Shown here piece after piece: positions 21,168 to 33,935 of a stretch of DNA of 64,000 nucleotides. A program made the position numbers and the translations under genes. The DNA lies in contig JAFBJZ010000738.1 in assembly GCA_016785225.1 (NCBI GenBank), positions 434,001 to 498,000 on the forward strand. The letters are read 5' to 3'. A model generated the notes under the pieces. The model saw only the letters and a list, made by a program, of their open reading frames with translations. It was not told the DNA's origin and did no database searches. Origin of the DNA: Psettodes erumei (taxonomy: Eukaryota > Chordata > Actinopteri > Pleuronectiformes > Psettodidae). How positions within the stretch are numbered: the stretch's first letter is position 1; each line of letters starts with the position of its first letter.

Positions 21168-24100
21168 CACACACACATCTTCCTCAATGGCTCTACTACA
21201 AAACACCTCCTGTAAAGTCAAACACATCATTGACATCCAACTCACAGGCTGTTTACAGTCTCTGTTGTCTCAGGTGGAGGGAGGGTGTTGTTATGTCCCA
21301 GACCCCCATCCTGGGCGGGGGAAGGTGGCTCCACGCGCTGAAACAGTAATGGCGTTCGATTCTGTGTGAGATATACAACATGGCCGTCGCCAGCTATCAG
21401 GCAGACTGACAGGAAAATGGGGGAAAGGAGCATTGCAGGAACAGGGAAGATGCAGAAAGGGGGCCGTTGGCTGAAAGGAGGCAAAGGAGGTGATGCATGA
21501 TGCATTCTTGGACCTGGCAACCTTATGAGGTGTCCAAGTCCAGGACTCAACCATTAGAGTGCTTTATAAGGCCCAAAAAGGCAGTGGAATTCACCCATTC
21601 CGTGGCTCAGGATTGGGTCAAAGAGAATAATCGGTAAATACTTTGGGTTCCACCTGATGATTGGTTCACGATGGATTGAAATATTGTAATGTTGATGGAG
21701 AAAGAAATATCTAAAAATACTAAAATAGAACTGAAGAAAACATGTTCCCTTAGCAATGGCAGTAGAATTGGAAATGATAAAGGGGGGAGTAATAAAAGAG
21801 GGGCCTCATTCAAAGGAGGGACAGAGGACTTCATGGCAAATAACACTGCAACAATCCTGTGGAGGGGAACATAGAGCAAGTCAAATGCATGATGGAACAA
21901 GTCAAATATGAGATGCTACATTCAGTCATTCATCTTATAGTCATCAACTTATGAAGGCATTACCTAATAACCACTATTTCCAGTTTCTAAGTATTCATTA
22001 ACCAGTTACACATGCAATTGGAGTGAAAAAACAGAAAACATCTTTCACATTCCAACTTTTTGAGCTTTGCAATTTTGAAATGTGTAATTTCTTTGCTCCC
22101 TCTCATTTATTTTAAGCCCTGCTCTAATGAACCTCCTCTTTGTCTTTCCAAGCACTAAATACAAAGTCAAGTACAGTATTTAAAGTGCATTCTCAGTTTT
22201 AGACTGCTATGTGTTGGCATCTCCGCTAATGACATTTTTGGATTATGAAAAACAGCGGTCTACAACACATGTTAAAAGCCATTTCTCCTGCCCAATTCAA
22301 GACCTGCAGCAGCCTGCCAATGCAGTAGGTGGAGTTAGGAGAGCAGGTGGCGGAGATGATGTACGGTATGTGCTGGGAGAGAAGGCAGAAAAAAAGTGGA
22401 GTAAGTGGGGAAAAAATGGGTCAACTGTGGAGCAGAGTGTGTGGCCAGTGGAGCGTGAGGGAAAGAGGAGGGAAAAGGTAACGTGGGAAAGCAAATCTGA
22501 TAACACAATCTGAGAAGGTGCTGTAAGTATATTAACTTGTGTAATAATTTTAAAAAAACAGGTGATGGACAGTTGATGAGTGTTGTCAGGGGCATGCAAA
22601 ATGTTGGTCAAAGCTGGCTGCATAGACCTCTTAATGACCATTACATTCAAGTGCAAATAAGATATAATCGTATGATCTTAATCACTTCAGCATGCAATAA
22701 GATGAAATACAGCAAAACTCAATGTAAAGGGTGGTCGCCTCTGTCACTGAAAGCTCCTTCCAGGAGGGGCAGTGTGCTCACTAAAGGATAGCAGACAGCT
22801 ATCATAATGCAAATCTAACAGGCCTAGGTTACAAGCACGGGTGATGGGGAGTGAGGAGGTGGAGTATTTTTACGAGCAGCTGACACAAGAAAGAATTGAG
22901 CTCAGAAAAATAAGCCAGTGTGAAAGGTCCCATGATGTTGAGTCATGGGCATCTTTTAGGCTGTGGCAACATTTTAGTCTGTTTTTAAAAAAAAAAAACA
23001 AAAACAGGTATAACATAACAGGTACATAACCTGAAAATTGTCGTTAATCATCTACTGAATTGCCATTCCAAATTTTGTGAAAAACACAGTTATTATCCTC
23101 ATGAATTATATTTGCATTTTTTTCCCTGCATAACATCACTGCTACAATGACTGTAAAAGTGATAAGTAAGAAATTTGCCCAGCAGATGGCAGCACTGTTT
23201 TGGCATGACTGAATGAGGGCTCCCTGATCTGCACAGGGGTCGTCACGGCCCAAGCATGTATGAGTGGGACAACAGCCCTGCAGCCTTGTTTCCAGCGCGT
23301 CAGTCTGCCTTCAAGTTCGAAGGTTTCGGATGCCGGTCGAGTAGACGGTTGTTCTCCTCGAGAAAGCAATACCTGCTCATCACGGAGAGCCTGTGAGCGC
23401 TTGATCTTGCTCTGGCGGTAGTACTCCATGATCATCATGGCAGCGTAGATTTTCCCCACTGTCAGGTCTGTCGCTGCTGAGAGAATGACAAGTTACCCTG
23501 CGAGATTAGACCCTTTGGTATGGACCCTGAGCGCAAGGAATGGCAGAGAGAGGTGAGGCATGCACACAGAAAACCATTCTCGCACTCTCGCAAAGATCTC
23601 ACACATGAACACTGAGCAAGTGGTCTTTTCACAAACAGATTGTTTTTTTTCCTTTTAAAAAACAACTTATCTTACTTTTGAAAATGCCTTTTGTTTAACT
23701 TTATATAACAGATGTTTGTCACGAGTAAATCTTATAAGCACAGCATCTCATTGTGATATAAATCATGCTTGGTATGGAATACCAAATAAAAAAACAAGAT
23801 GCAGTCCCTCCGGAGAACAATGTGATCACATGAACCAAGTCTTTAAAAAAGGAAAACAAATATGATAAAAATCTGTGATACCAAGTTAGGACTGAAAAGG
23901 GTTTTCTTTGAACTTGGTTTCAAATGTTTTGCTCAATACATAATCAGCTTCCTGGCACCATATTGATGGCAGATTTCATGCACTGCAAAAACTCAAGCAC
24001 TGTATAGTGCAGCTTGTTCTCAGTTGTAATAAACACTTTCTATTATACAGCCAGCCACCTATTATACAGAGCTGACTCCCCCTGGAGTGAAAAGACATCT

Positions 24101-27100
24101 ATAGAGAGTTGATCTATAGTAGGGCACCCTCTGATCTCAGGCACAGACAGGTGGGGTCTGGGACTAGTGGTGGGTCTATTCTAGTGAGTGTGGCTTTCTG
24201 TAGCTGGGGTATTGTGTGTATGTGTAGTTGCTTTGTGTCTAACATGCAGACTTGTTTGTGTGAGCCGGTGTTTTTGCACAGATCTGAACTCCACACGACT
24301 TGCCAGACGTCAGTGCTTGTGTCCAGATTCTGATCACTGTGTGTCTTCATAGATTAGAGGTGCATGGTTGTGTGCATGTGTGTGGTGACGTGCCAGCTGA
24401 TTCAGAGGGTGCAGCAGTGAGAGAGACTGGCTGAGAGAAGCGGTCCTCGGGTGGCGTGAAGAGAAACAAAGTTGGGTGGCACGGCGGTGGCTGCGTCCGA
24501 AGCCACGTTGCGGCGCCCGCACCCACACTCTGCAACTTACACTTGTGCGGCGTAACCAGCAAATCCAGAGTCTTTTGGGAGAGGTTGGGCCAGATCGCCA
24601 TCATCTCCTTCCTCAGCTCGGCGTCCATCTGGTGCTTGTCGATACCACCTAGGCATATTCAACAAACACACGCGCACACATACAGACGCATACGCAGACG
24701 GACGAACATCCATGCCCGAGTACACAGACAAACAAATTCAGGACACGTGAACATGCAACCACACACACAAAATGAACATCATTCATACGTAGCACAAGTG
24801 TACACAAATCATTCATACCCATTCATATTGATACAAAAAGGTAAAAGATACACAGACAACAGAAAGGATTTATTAGTAAGGAATAAAATCACTATGACCA
24901 ATTCATAACTGTGGTGGAAGCTGTGCACAGGCTGAAAGAACCTGGATTTCACATGATCTCAACCTTCAGCTTCATGAAACAACTAAGCAACATGCTACAC
25001 ACATGATCTACAGTCATAGAAGGCACACTGTACTTAATATAGTAGGAGAAGCATCGAGAAGAGCTGGACTTGTCTGGGTTCACAGCATAGAAATAGCAGA
25101 CAGCGCTGCACTAAGGGTGAAGTAAGACAAAGGAGAAGAAAGCATGTGAAAATCGGACCAAAGGAGGTAAGAGGGATTCCAAACCTTCCGTACCCTTGGC
25201 GATCTTGATGTCCAACGCTGTGCGGATCAAGGCCATGAGAGTGGAGTTGAAGTGGACCGTGTTGTCGTCGGCCACAGGCAGATCCATACGAAGCAGTCTC
25301 TGTGGGAGAGCAAACCAGAGCAAGCAGTGAGAAAACTGGGGAGGAAGTGGGGTGCCATGTGGAACCTCCAGGTGACAAGAAGGGGTGTGTGTGGGGGGGG
25401 GGGGTGTTGAGTTTGTGGCAGGAAGGGGAGAGGGAGCGAGGAGACGGGAGGGGTTTGGGTAAAGGAGGAGGAAGGAGCAGTGCATAGCATCTGCAGCAGG
25501 CTCTGACTTCATCTGCCTGGGTCAAGAGTCTCAACCTGCACTTATTTGAATTTCAGTGCTGAAGTGACAACAGCTTCACTTGCAGAGGTCCAAAGATTTT
25601 AAATTGTTTTTGATTCCAAAGAACCTGTGAGTGTCAAGGTGATGAAGATGCATATTCAGATTCTTAAGAATTCATTTATTTCATAACTGTCATGTTATAT
25701 ACCTTTAATTATTTGGTGTCTTAAGACCTCACAGGTTGGTTAACTTGAAAAAAAAATGGCAATAGGAGTTTTTCATGAGAAAAGAGGAGGACAAGCTGAG
25801 CAGCAGTTACTGTTATCCACAGCTCCCTCTAGGGTTTTGGAGGTTCACCGAAAAAAACAACAGAGACCAGGCGATAAACCAGTAAACCAAAAACAACTGG
25901 GGAAGGGGAACACTTTGGTTTTTGTTTATTGGTTTGATTCCTTATAGGTCTTGTTGGTTTATAGTAGAAACAGACAACATGTTGACACCACATCAACTCA
26001 CGGATGACAGAGTGACGTTCGTGTGCATTTGGTGACAGAAGACGGCGACAACCCCGGCATGCAGCAAATCATGCTTCCCCCTACATCCTGATTCAATGTC
26101 TCTCCTTCAATCCATCCATCGAGACTTTGTTTTAATCTCTATTCCCCAGAACACTTCTTGCACATCCCACCCTCATGCGGCATGCGATGCACACACAATA
26201 TGCCTCACAGGACAAGCAGCTGCGCAGCCGTACACAGAAAGCATCCTCTGTTGACAACAGTAAAATGAGTTTGTGAGTTGTTTTAATGTGACTGCTCTTG
26301 GAGGGAATAAGAAATTTTTGTAGACGATGGGGCTCGGCTGAAACGATAGAGCAACTAACTCTATCTCTAATTATCTGATGTCTAATGTGTGAAAAATGGG
26401 CACAGACTCGAGAGGTTAACAGGTGAGAGAGAGCAGCATTCTGTGGAAAAAGAAAGAAGGAGAAACAAAAAAAATGGCCACCATGGAAGTGTTGTTTTGG
26501 TGCTAAGATGCATGATCGTTCCGGTGACCATAATCCAAGTTTATGCAGGAAATATGAGGTGAAAAGAAATATTCGTTCTGCCAGAAAATAGATATTATAA
26601 GAGCTGGAAGGGAAAGCATCAGGGAAAGAGATGATGGAGAAATAAAAAATCAATAGGTTATGAGCTAGAGCATGTAAAGAGAAAAACTGACCAAAAATAG
26701 AAGAACAAAAGACAAAACAACGTGGAGAAAAAAAAGCTAAAACATCACCATACTTAGTTGGCTGTGTCTGTAAGAAAGCGGTCCTGCCTGAAGGTACTGC
26801 TGTCTCTCTTCAGGACAGAGAAGATCGAAGGTTAAAAGCAGTGGAGCTAGACGGGTCATTGTTCTGTGGACTGGTTGGAAGGACAAGGGTAAAGTTGGAA
26901 TTTTTCTCATTGGCAAGGTGCTTTGGGAACGTGGAAAGGGAGGCAAGGCATAAACACAGCGATGGCAACTTTCTGGAATATTGTTCCAGTGATTATCATC
27001 CAGGGGCAGATTAAAATGGTTGGGAAGTTTTGCCAAAACCATGCATGAAAAAGCATGTTAGGTTGTTGAGCAGTGGGACTGAGGGTTTAACTTTGAGTTC

Positions 27101-28145
27101 AGGGAGGAGGCTTTTAGGAAAATGGTGTAAAAAAAAAAAGAAAGGTAAAACTAAGAAGATAGGGAGAGGCAGAGAGCATCTGATGTAAGGATGGATGGTG
27201 GTAGGGGCTGGGTTTAAAAACAAAAACGTGATTCACTGAGAAAGAGAGAGCGCTAGAGGTGCAAAAACCGCAAAAACCTGGGTTAAATAGTACATTTTAG
27301 ATCATTCAGGTATTCATACTTTTTGGGTTAGCAGAACTAAGTGGAAATCGTGGTTGGAAATATCCATATAGGACTGTAAAAGCAAAGTGGCCAATGAAAA
27401 TAAATATGCCACACCTTCTTTGATTGACACATTCTAAATTGCACTCATATTTTAACTCATATAATTCCACATGGAACTATTAAGAGTATAAAATATTTGT
27501 ACTATTTCCCCCAGGTCTGCTGGAGAAGGAGGAGGGATAAAAAGCAATGGTTGGTAATGGAGTGATCTCCTGTGCCTCCAGGCTGCTTGGCCAGCTGCCC
27601 CCTGAGGCTCACAGTGATCAGCCAATGACGTGCTATGGATTCTGTCAAGTTGATCACAGGAGGAGTTAGAGTGATGTGCGGTCACATGGATTCGTTGTTA
27701 TCATTCAGTATATTTCTAGTCCGATAACAATTTGTGTGCGATGAACCGTGCCCTGTGTTGACTGTATGACAGACGGGGGCATGCGCAGGTGGGAGGCGTA
27801 GTGGTGGTTAACGGCCATGCAGAAGGCAGGTGAGGGGGGAGGGGGGGTGTTTATGTGTGGGGAGGGGGAGCGATATGCAGAGATGGGGGGGGCTGGAAAC
27901 AGAATTGAACTGCATTGACGACAGAACCAAAGGACAAAGAGAAGATTGGACTTGCAGATATAAAAGGCTGCTCGGGGGAGGCTGGGAGCTGCTACATGAA
28001 AGGTGACAGGGAAAAGAACTGCTTCCGTATGGCAACCAAAGGCTCTCTGAGGAAAACGCATCACTGACACAAGCCCTTCTGCTCTCTCTACCATGAGAAA
28101 TAACGAGAGAATATCAATGTGTAAGTTGAGATGACCTAATCCTGA

Positions 28146-28204
<59 letters not shown>

Positions 28205-31200
28205 CGTGTCTGCCCCATCCACAGGACGGAACGAGTCGGAGGACGTAAGTCTGGCGGACCTTCCGAGCCCTGCTGCACACGCATTCTTCTGTGTAAGAGT
28301 GTATGTCTTTAACAGCGTGTACACATGTGAAATGTTTGTCCTATTAACTAATATTTAAGGTTTTACAGACTTAGGATGTGTGTAAATGAGTTTGTGTGTG
28401 TGCACTGTACACGGTGCAAACGAGCTGAGAAGGTCCCTCTCTTCGTCCCCTCCTGTGGATACACACCCTGCCTGAACCGCCAACCTAATTGTTGCTTGCT
28501 ACCTCCACCCGCCAGTCCCACACCACCACACAATGGCACAACACCGATCAGCCCACCCCCACTTTCCACGAAAAGAAACAGAAACAGAACCAAAGAAACG
28601 ACGGCACTAAAGTTTACACCACGTTGAGCGCTTCAATCCTTTGCCCCCTCCCCTCTGGAAACCCCCCCCCCAACCCTCCAGACAACCATAGGAGACTTGG
28701 GTGAAGATGGGCTCCTTTCTGACCTTGTAGGCCACCCGTGCTGGACACCTCTTCCCAAGGCCTAGTGGAGGACACATGTGCCTCAGCATGTCATACATTT
28801 CCCTGCAACTGATCCTGCCACTGCATCATCAGCCAGTGCCACCACCCCAAAAAAGCACAAAAAAGGGAGAGACAGAGATATTAAGAGAGGGAGAAAGAGG
28901 AGGGAGGCAGTGGGAGAAAGGAGATGCGACAAAAGAGAGGTGGAGGAGACGACTGGTTAGAAGATAGAGTTGAAAAAAATACAGAAAGAGAGAGGAGGCT
29001 CACAGTGTCAGAGACAGAGAGAGGAAAGTGGAGAAAGACAGAGAAACAGACCAAAACAAAGTCAAACAAAACAGAAAGACAAGGTTATTGGGCTGATTTG
29101 GAGAGACTGTGGCCCTGTGGCTCCTCTATGAGCTACAGCACTCTAACAGATTGTCATGTCAAAAAAAGAGCGGGACTAAATGAAAGAGGGAAGGGAGGAA
29201 GATAAGGAATTTGAGAGGTAAATTTTCTCTTGTAGTACCAGAAGACAGTTCTGTGCAAGCAGGACAACAGTATCATCTGAGTGCGTGTGTGTGTGTGTGT
29301 GTGTGCGTGCGTGCATGTATGCACAGAGGAGCAGGGCAGAGCTTGACAGCAGGCACCAAGCTGCTCCCGCTCAGACGAGGACAGAGGGGAGGAAGGGGAG
29401 GGGTGTCAATGCAGTTTCTGTCTTTCCCCCAACCCCCAAAAACCAAGAACAATGCAACACTACAGTGGGCAACCGTAGCTTGCTACATTATAGCCATGGC
29501 TCCACAGCAAGCAAAAGAAAAGAATATTCATAAAAAAAAGAATGATTTATTTTACAACGTGATAAAAACTTCTTAAGGTTTTTTTTTTCCATTTCACTTG
29601 GTGCATTTCACATGCTTCTCTGGGTGTCTGCATTGTCCTGCACATTCTCTCAGCAGTTCAGAATGCAAGTCGATAATGGTGGAAAAGAAGTTGTAAGATT
29701 GAAATGAAAAAGAAAACAAATAAATAAAGAAAGCGGCATTCACTCCATTCCTGGATGCTGTGGCTAGCAAGTGTGGTTGAAGAGATTTTGTTTGAATGGA
29801 AGTCAAACCTTGCAGGCCACCCTATGAGGGCATTTCTTGCCTAAGCCGAGAGGCGGGTCGATAACTCGTAATAAACTGTACATGTCCTTATAATGAATGC
29901 GCCCACTGCAAGAAGAATACAGGGAGTTAAGAAAACACACAGAAAAACACACACAAACACACACACACCGAGAGAGAAGATAGAACAATGGGAGGAAGAG
30001 CACAAGATTGACAGGTACACGCAGTATCTAAAAAAATTACAGTATGTTTACTATAAATAATGGACCGTTTACGCACATCTACACAAATATACAGCTTCAC
30101 TGCATGCCACACACTGTTATAAGTAGTCCTTAGCACTGCCAAAACAGTTTCATTTTTCCTTCTTTACTCAGTTGTTTTTTTTTCCTTTCTAATCCTCAGT
30201 TTGACATTCCTTTCCTCCGTCTCTCCAGTCCAACCCCTAACTGACTATTTGCACAATGTAATTAAGGAATTGCGAGGGAAGCATGTGTTTGGTTAAATAG
30301 CTAAATGCTTAATAGCTGCGTGCACGCGCGGATCGCCTCCCTCTTAAATATGTGTTGAGTGTCAGCCATGTGTCTGCGTTCCCTGTCTTCTGTGTCCTGT
30401 GCAGCGGTGTCCATTCCACAATCAGCAAGGCAGTGGTTTAAAAAGAGCATGTTAGCATCAAAAAAGGCAACTTTCTCATAATTACGCAAGATTTTTTGAT
30501 ACACTTCTAAAAATTCTCGAACGATTTCTACGGCAAACAAACTATCTCTATAAATCTACCAACAGGCATTGACTTTTACAATTTTCTGTTACAGTCCTAA
30601 TTTTCATAATCTTATATCTACCTCTCCTAGAAATTTGATTATTACCCTTCCATTCTCTCATTTCTTCTTCCTTTCCATTCCCATTTTCCCTGTTTAGAGC
30701 ATTCAAAGTGCAGTCTAGAGGACAGCATGAGGGCAACACACAGGCACTGGAATACAGATACCAGGAAACTTAGCATGTCTACAGTGGATATTTAGGCTAC
30801 AGAGTCAGACAGGGGAGATTTGAGTTTGGAGTGTAGACGCTGCTACATTAAGTTTTTGGCAGTATGCAGATTCCAGAAGAAGGTAAAGGTTTGGGAATGG
30901 GTCGGGGTCGTATAAGGACAATTTAGAGAAAAGGGGAGGAAGGGGAGGAGGGAGGGGTTGCATGGTGTGAGAGATGTAATCAAATGCCTGATGAGGTTAT
31001 ACTCAAATCCGTTACAGCTCCCTTGTGGCTATTAACTAGTTGACATTTGCGCTTTTCAATATTTTTTCTGTCTGTCTTCGTGCCATTTAAGACACCGTGT
31101 GCTGATATTTTATAAAAAAATTAATAAATAAAAAAGCGCCCAAAAAACTAAAAACAGCCACAAAAAATGTTGAGAAGTTGTTGGTCTCATTGCTTGCTCT

Positions 31201-31976
31201 GTGTGAATAAGCATGTTAAAACACATACAAGAAACATACAGTAAGGCATTTGATGTGTCTGAGCATGAAGTCGTACACTGTGTCTGTGTGGTTGACTGAG
31301 GACAACCACGACGAACACAAACAAAGTGCGATACGTTTAGGATATAGCTTTTGATTTGAAATTCATGTGCAAAACTAATGTGTGCAAGTAATTATATGTA
31401 ATAAAATGAGAATTAGCATAATATGTGATTATGTGCACCTAAGGACATGAAAGTTACCACGCACCAGGCAGCAGGATCATACTCGGCCCATATCCTGACA
31501 TACTCATCCAGGTGGTGAGGTCCCAGTATGGACGAATCCCTAGTCAGGTACTCAAAGTTGTCCATGATGACGGCTACGAACAGATTTAGCATCTACGTAT
31601 GGAAACACACATACGATATAATGCTGTGGCTCATCGGTGTATGTAGAATAGTAAAAATTATCCGATGTGTTTTGAGCTTTTTCAAATGGAGATGAGGGAG
31701 TTGGACGTAATATGCGCTCACCAAGAATGAACAGAAGAAGATGAAGGAGACAAAGTAGAGGTAGGCGACCTGGCTGCCACACTCTGGCTCTGTATTCCCT
31801 GACAGGGGGTCGCAGTCCTTACCCCCCAGACATGACAACATGATCTCATGCCACGCCTCCCCTGTCGCGCTCCTACGAACACGCAAAAAGATGCCGTAAA
31901 TTATGTGGGGTAAGTCTACTCAAAGCATAACAGGTTTGTTTTGGATAGTTTTCTTGAATACACATGTTCTCTCTCT

Positions 31977-32037
<61 letters not shown>

Positions 32038-33897
32038 GCACCTGAAAAGGAGCATGAGAGCCTGTATGAAGGTCCTGAAGTTGTTGTGCTGGTTTATGGC
32101 ACTCTCTCCATCTTCTTCAATAGCAATATTCCCAAACAGCTGCCACACACAATCACATGGTTAACAGAGCAAACCAGAGCACATTTGTTCATTTGTCACC
32201 TTTAAGGTCACTTAAAGGACATTAACGCAGGACTGACAAGGTTGAATAACGTTCTGTAACTTAATCTCATGTATCAACTTCATAAAAATCTTTCACCTCC
32301 CGTCATACAAAATACATTTTCTTCATCCACATTCTCCTTTTTTCTCATCCTCCTCATCAAAGTCATCATCTTATAAAATATCTTTATCTTTTTTCCCCCC
32401 CAAAAGCACTACAGCAGATTTTAGCATGAGACTCTCACCCACCTGCATCCCAATGATGGCATAGATGAAGAACAGCATGGCAATGAGAAGGCAGACATAA
32501 GGCAGCGCCTGAGGAGAGACACAGTAATTGTTTAGTGTTAAGTTTGATACATATGAATGTGCTGTGCATTGTATGTAAGACTGCAACTAGGCATTGTCTG
32601 TGCATACTCATTACAGGTATACAATATTGGATGTGTATATGTCTGTCAAACCCAGACATGTGAAAGCATATCACTTCTCCCTGTGTGTGTCATATGTTTG
32701 TATAATTAGACGTGAACCTTGAAGGACTGAACGAAGGTCCAAAGCAAGATGCGGATGGTTTCTCCCTGCCTCAGCAGCTTGATGAGACGAGCTGCCCTGA
32801 ACAGCCTCAGGAAACTTAGGTTGATGAAATTGTTCTACAGTACAGGCACAACATAAGCAGAGAGAAAGAGAGGAGCAAGAGGGGTGTAGAAAGGATTAGG
32901 ATTTAAAGTAGAGGAGAGGAGAGTGAAGAAAAGGGGTATGAAGCAGTAAAGGAAGGTGAAAGGGGGGGAGAGGGAGGAGTGGGGTCAGAATAAAGGGAAA
33001 GTTAGTTGAAGTGCAAAGTGGGCAAATCATTTTTCTTAGACAACCAGAAACAAAAACAAAAAAATAAATGAAAGGAAAAAAGAGTCAAACCCAAACTGAG
33101 GAAGATCCAAACTCAACACAAATGAAAGTATAAGGAGCCAAACAAGTCAAAGCAAACCAAACAAATCGGCAAGGCTCCAACAAGCTTTTCATATCCATTA
33201 GGTTAGACAGAACCAAACAAAACAACACAGGGGGGAGGAAATCATCCAAATGTAACTAGTTTCATCCAATTGGGTTATGTAGTAGTAACTGTGGTAGGAG
33301 TGGTGAGTAGCTAAAGTGCAGGGACATCAGGACGTTTTCTTGGTAGGACAACCAAATGCACTAATTCTCTCTAGGCAAAATATGCAATATTATACATGAA
33401 GAAAGCACACAGCATGCGGATGTGCACTAATACAAGGCAAAGCAGCAAATCTTTGGCAGCTGATGCACCATCCAATAGGATTGGCTGCCAAAGTCACGCG
33501 ACAGACTGTAGTGATGTCACAGCCAAATAAGAGCAAGAAGGTGGTTGAAGGACCAGCTATGTTCATTACATCCTAAATTAATATCTAAATGTTAATGAAT
33601 TCTCATCTAATCATAAAGTCTCATCAGTCATCATCAATGTGAATCTATGCTCAATTAAAATTAATTGTTGATTGTTTTTTGAACATACAATTGATTATAT
33701 ACAGATTATTATTTATTTTAAAAATAGACAAATTATTATCACCAATTTAAAAGGATCTATAATATAAAATAGAATTCAACCATTAACCACAGCAAACAAC
33801 AAAAAATGGCAGTTTGAGAGCTGAAGCGCTTAAAAGGGACTGGCAGCAGGCACATGCAGGTTTCATCTGCAATACAGCATGTATTACATTGCTGTGT

Positions 33898-33935
<38 letters not shown>

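Noticed and set aside
28146..28358. Cys-Val and Thr-His repeat frames
   Set aside because: Pure translation of the GT/CA microsatellite.
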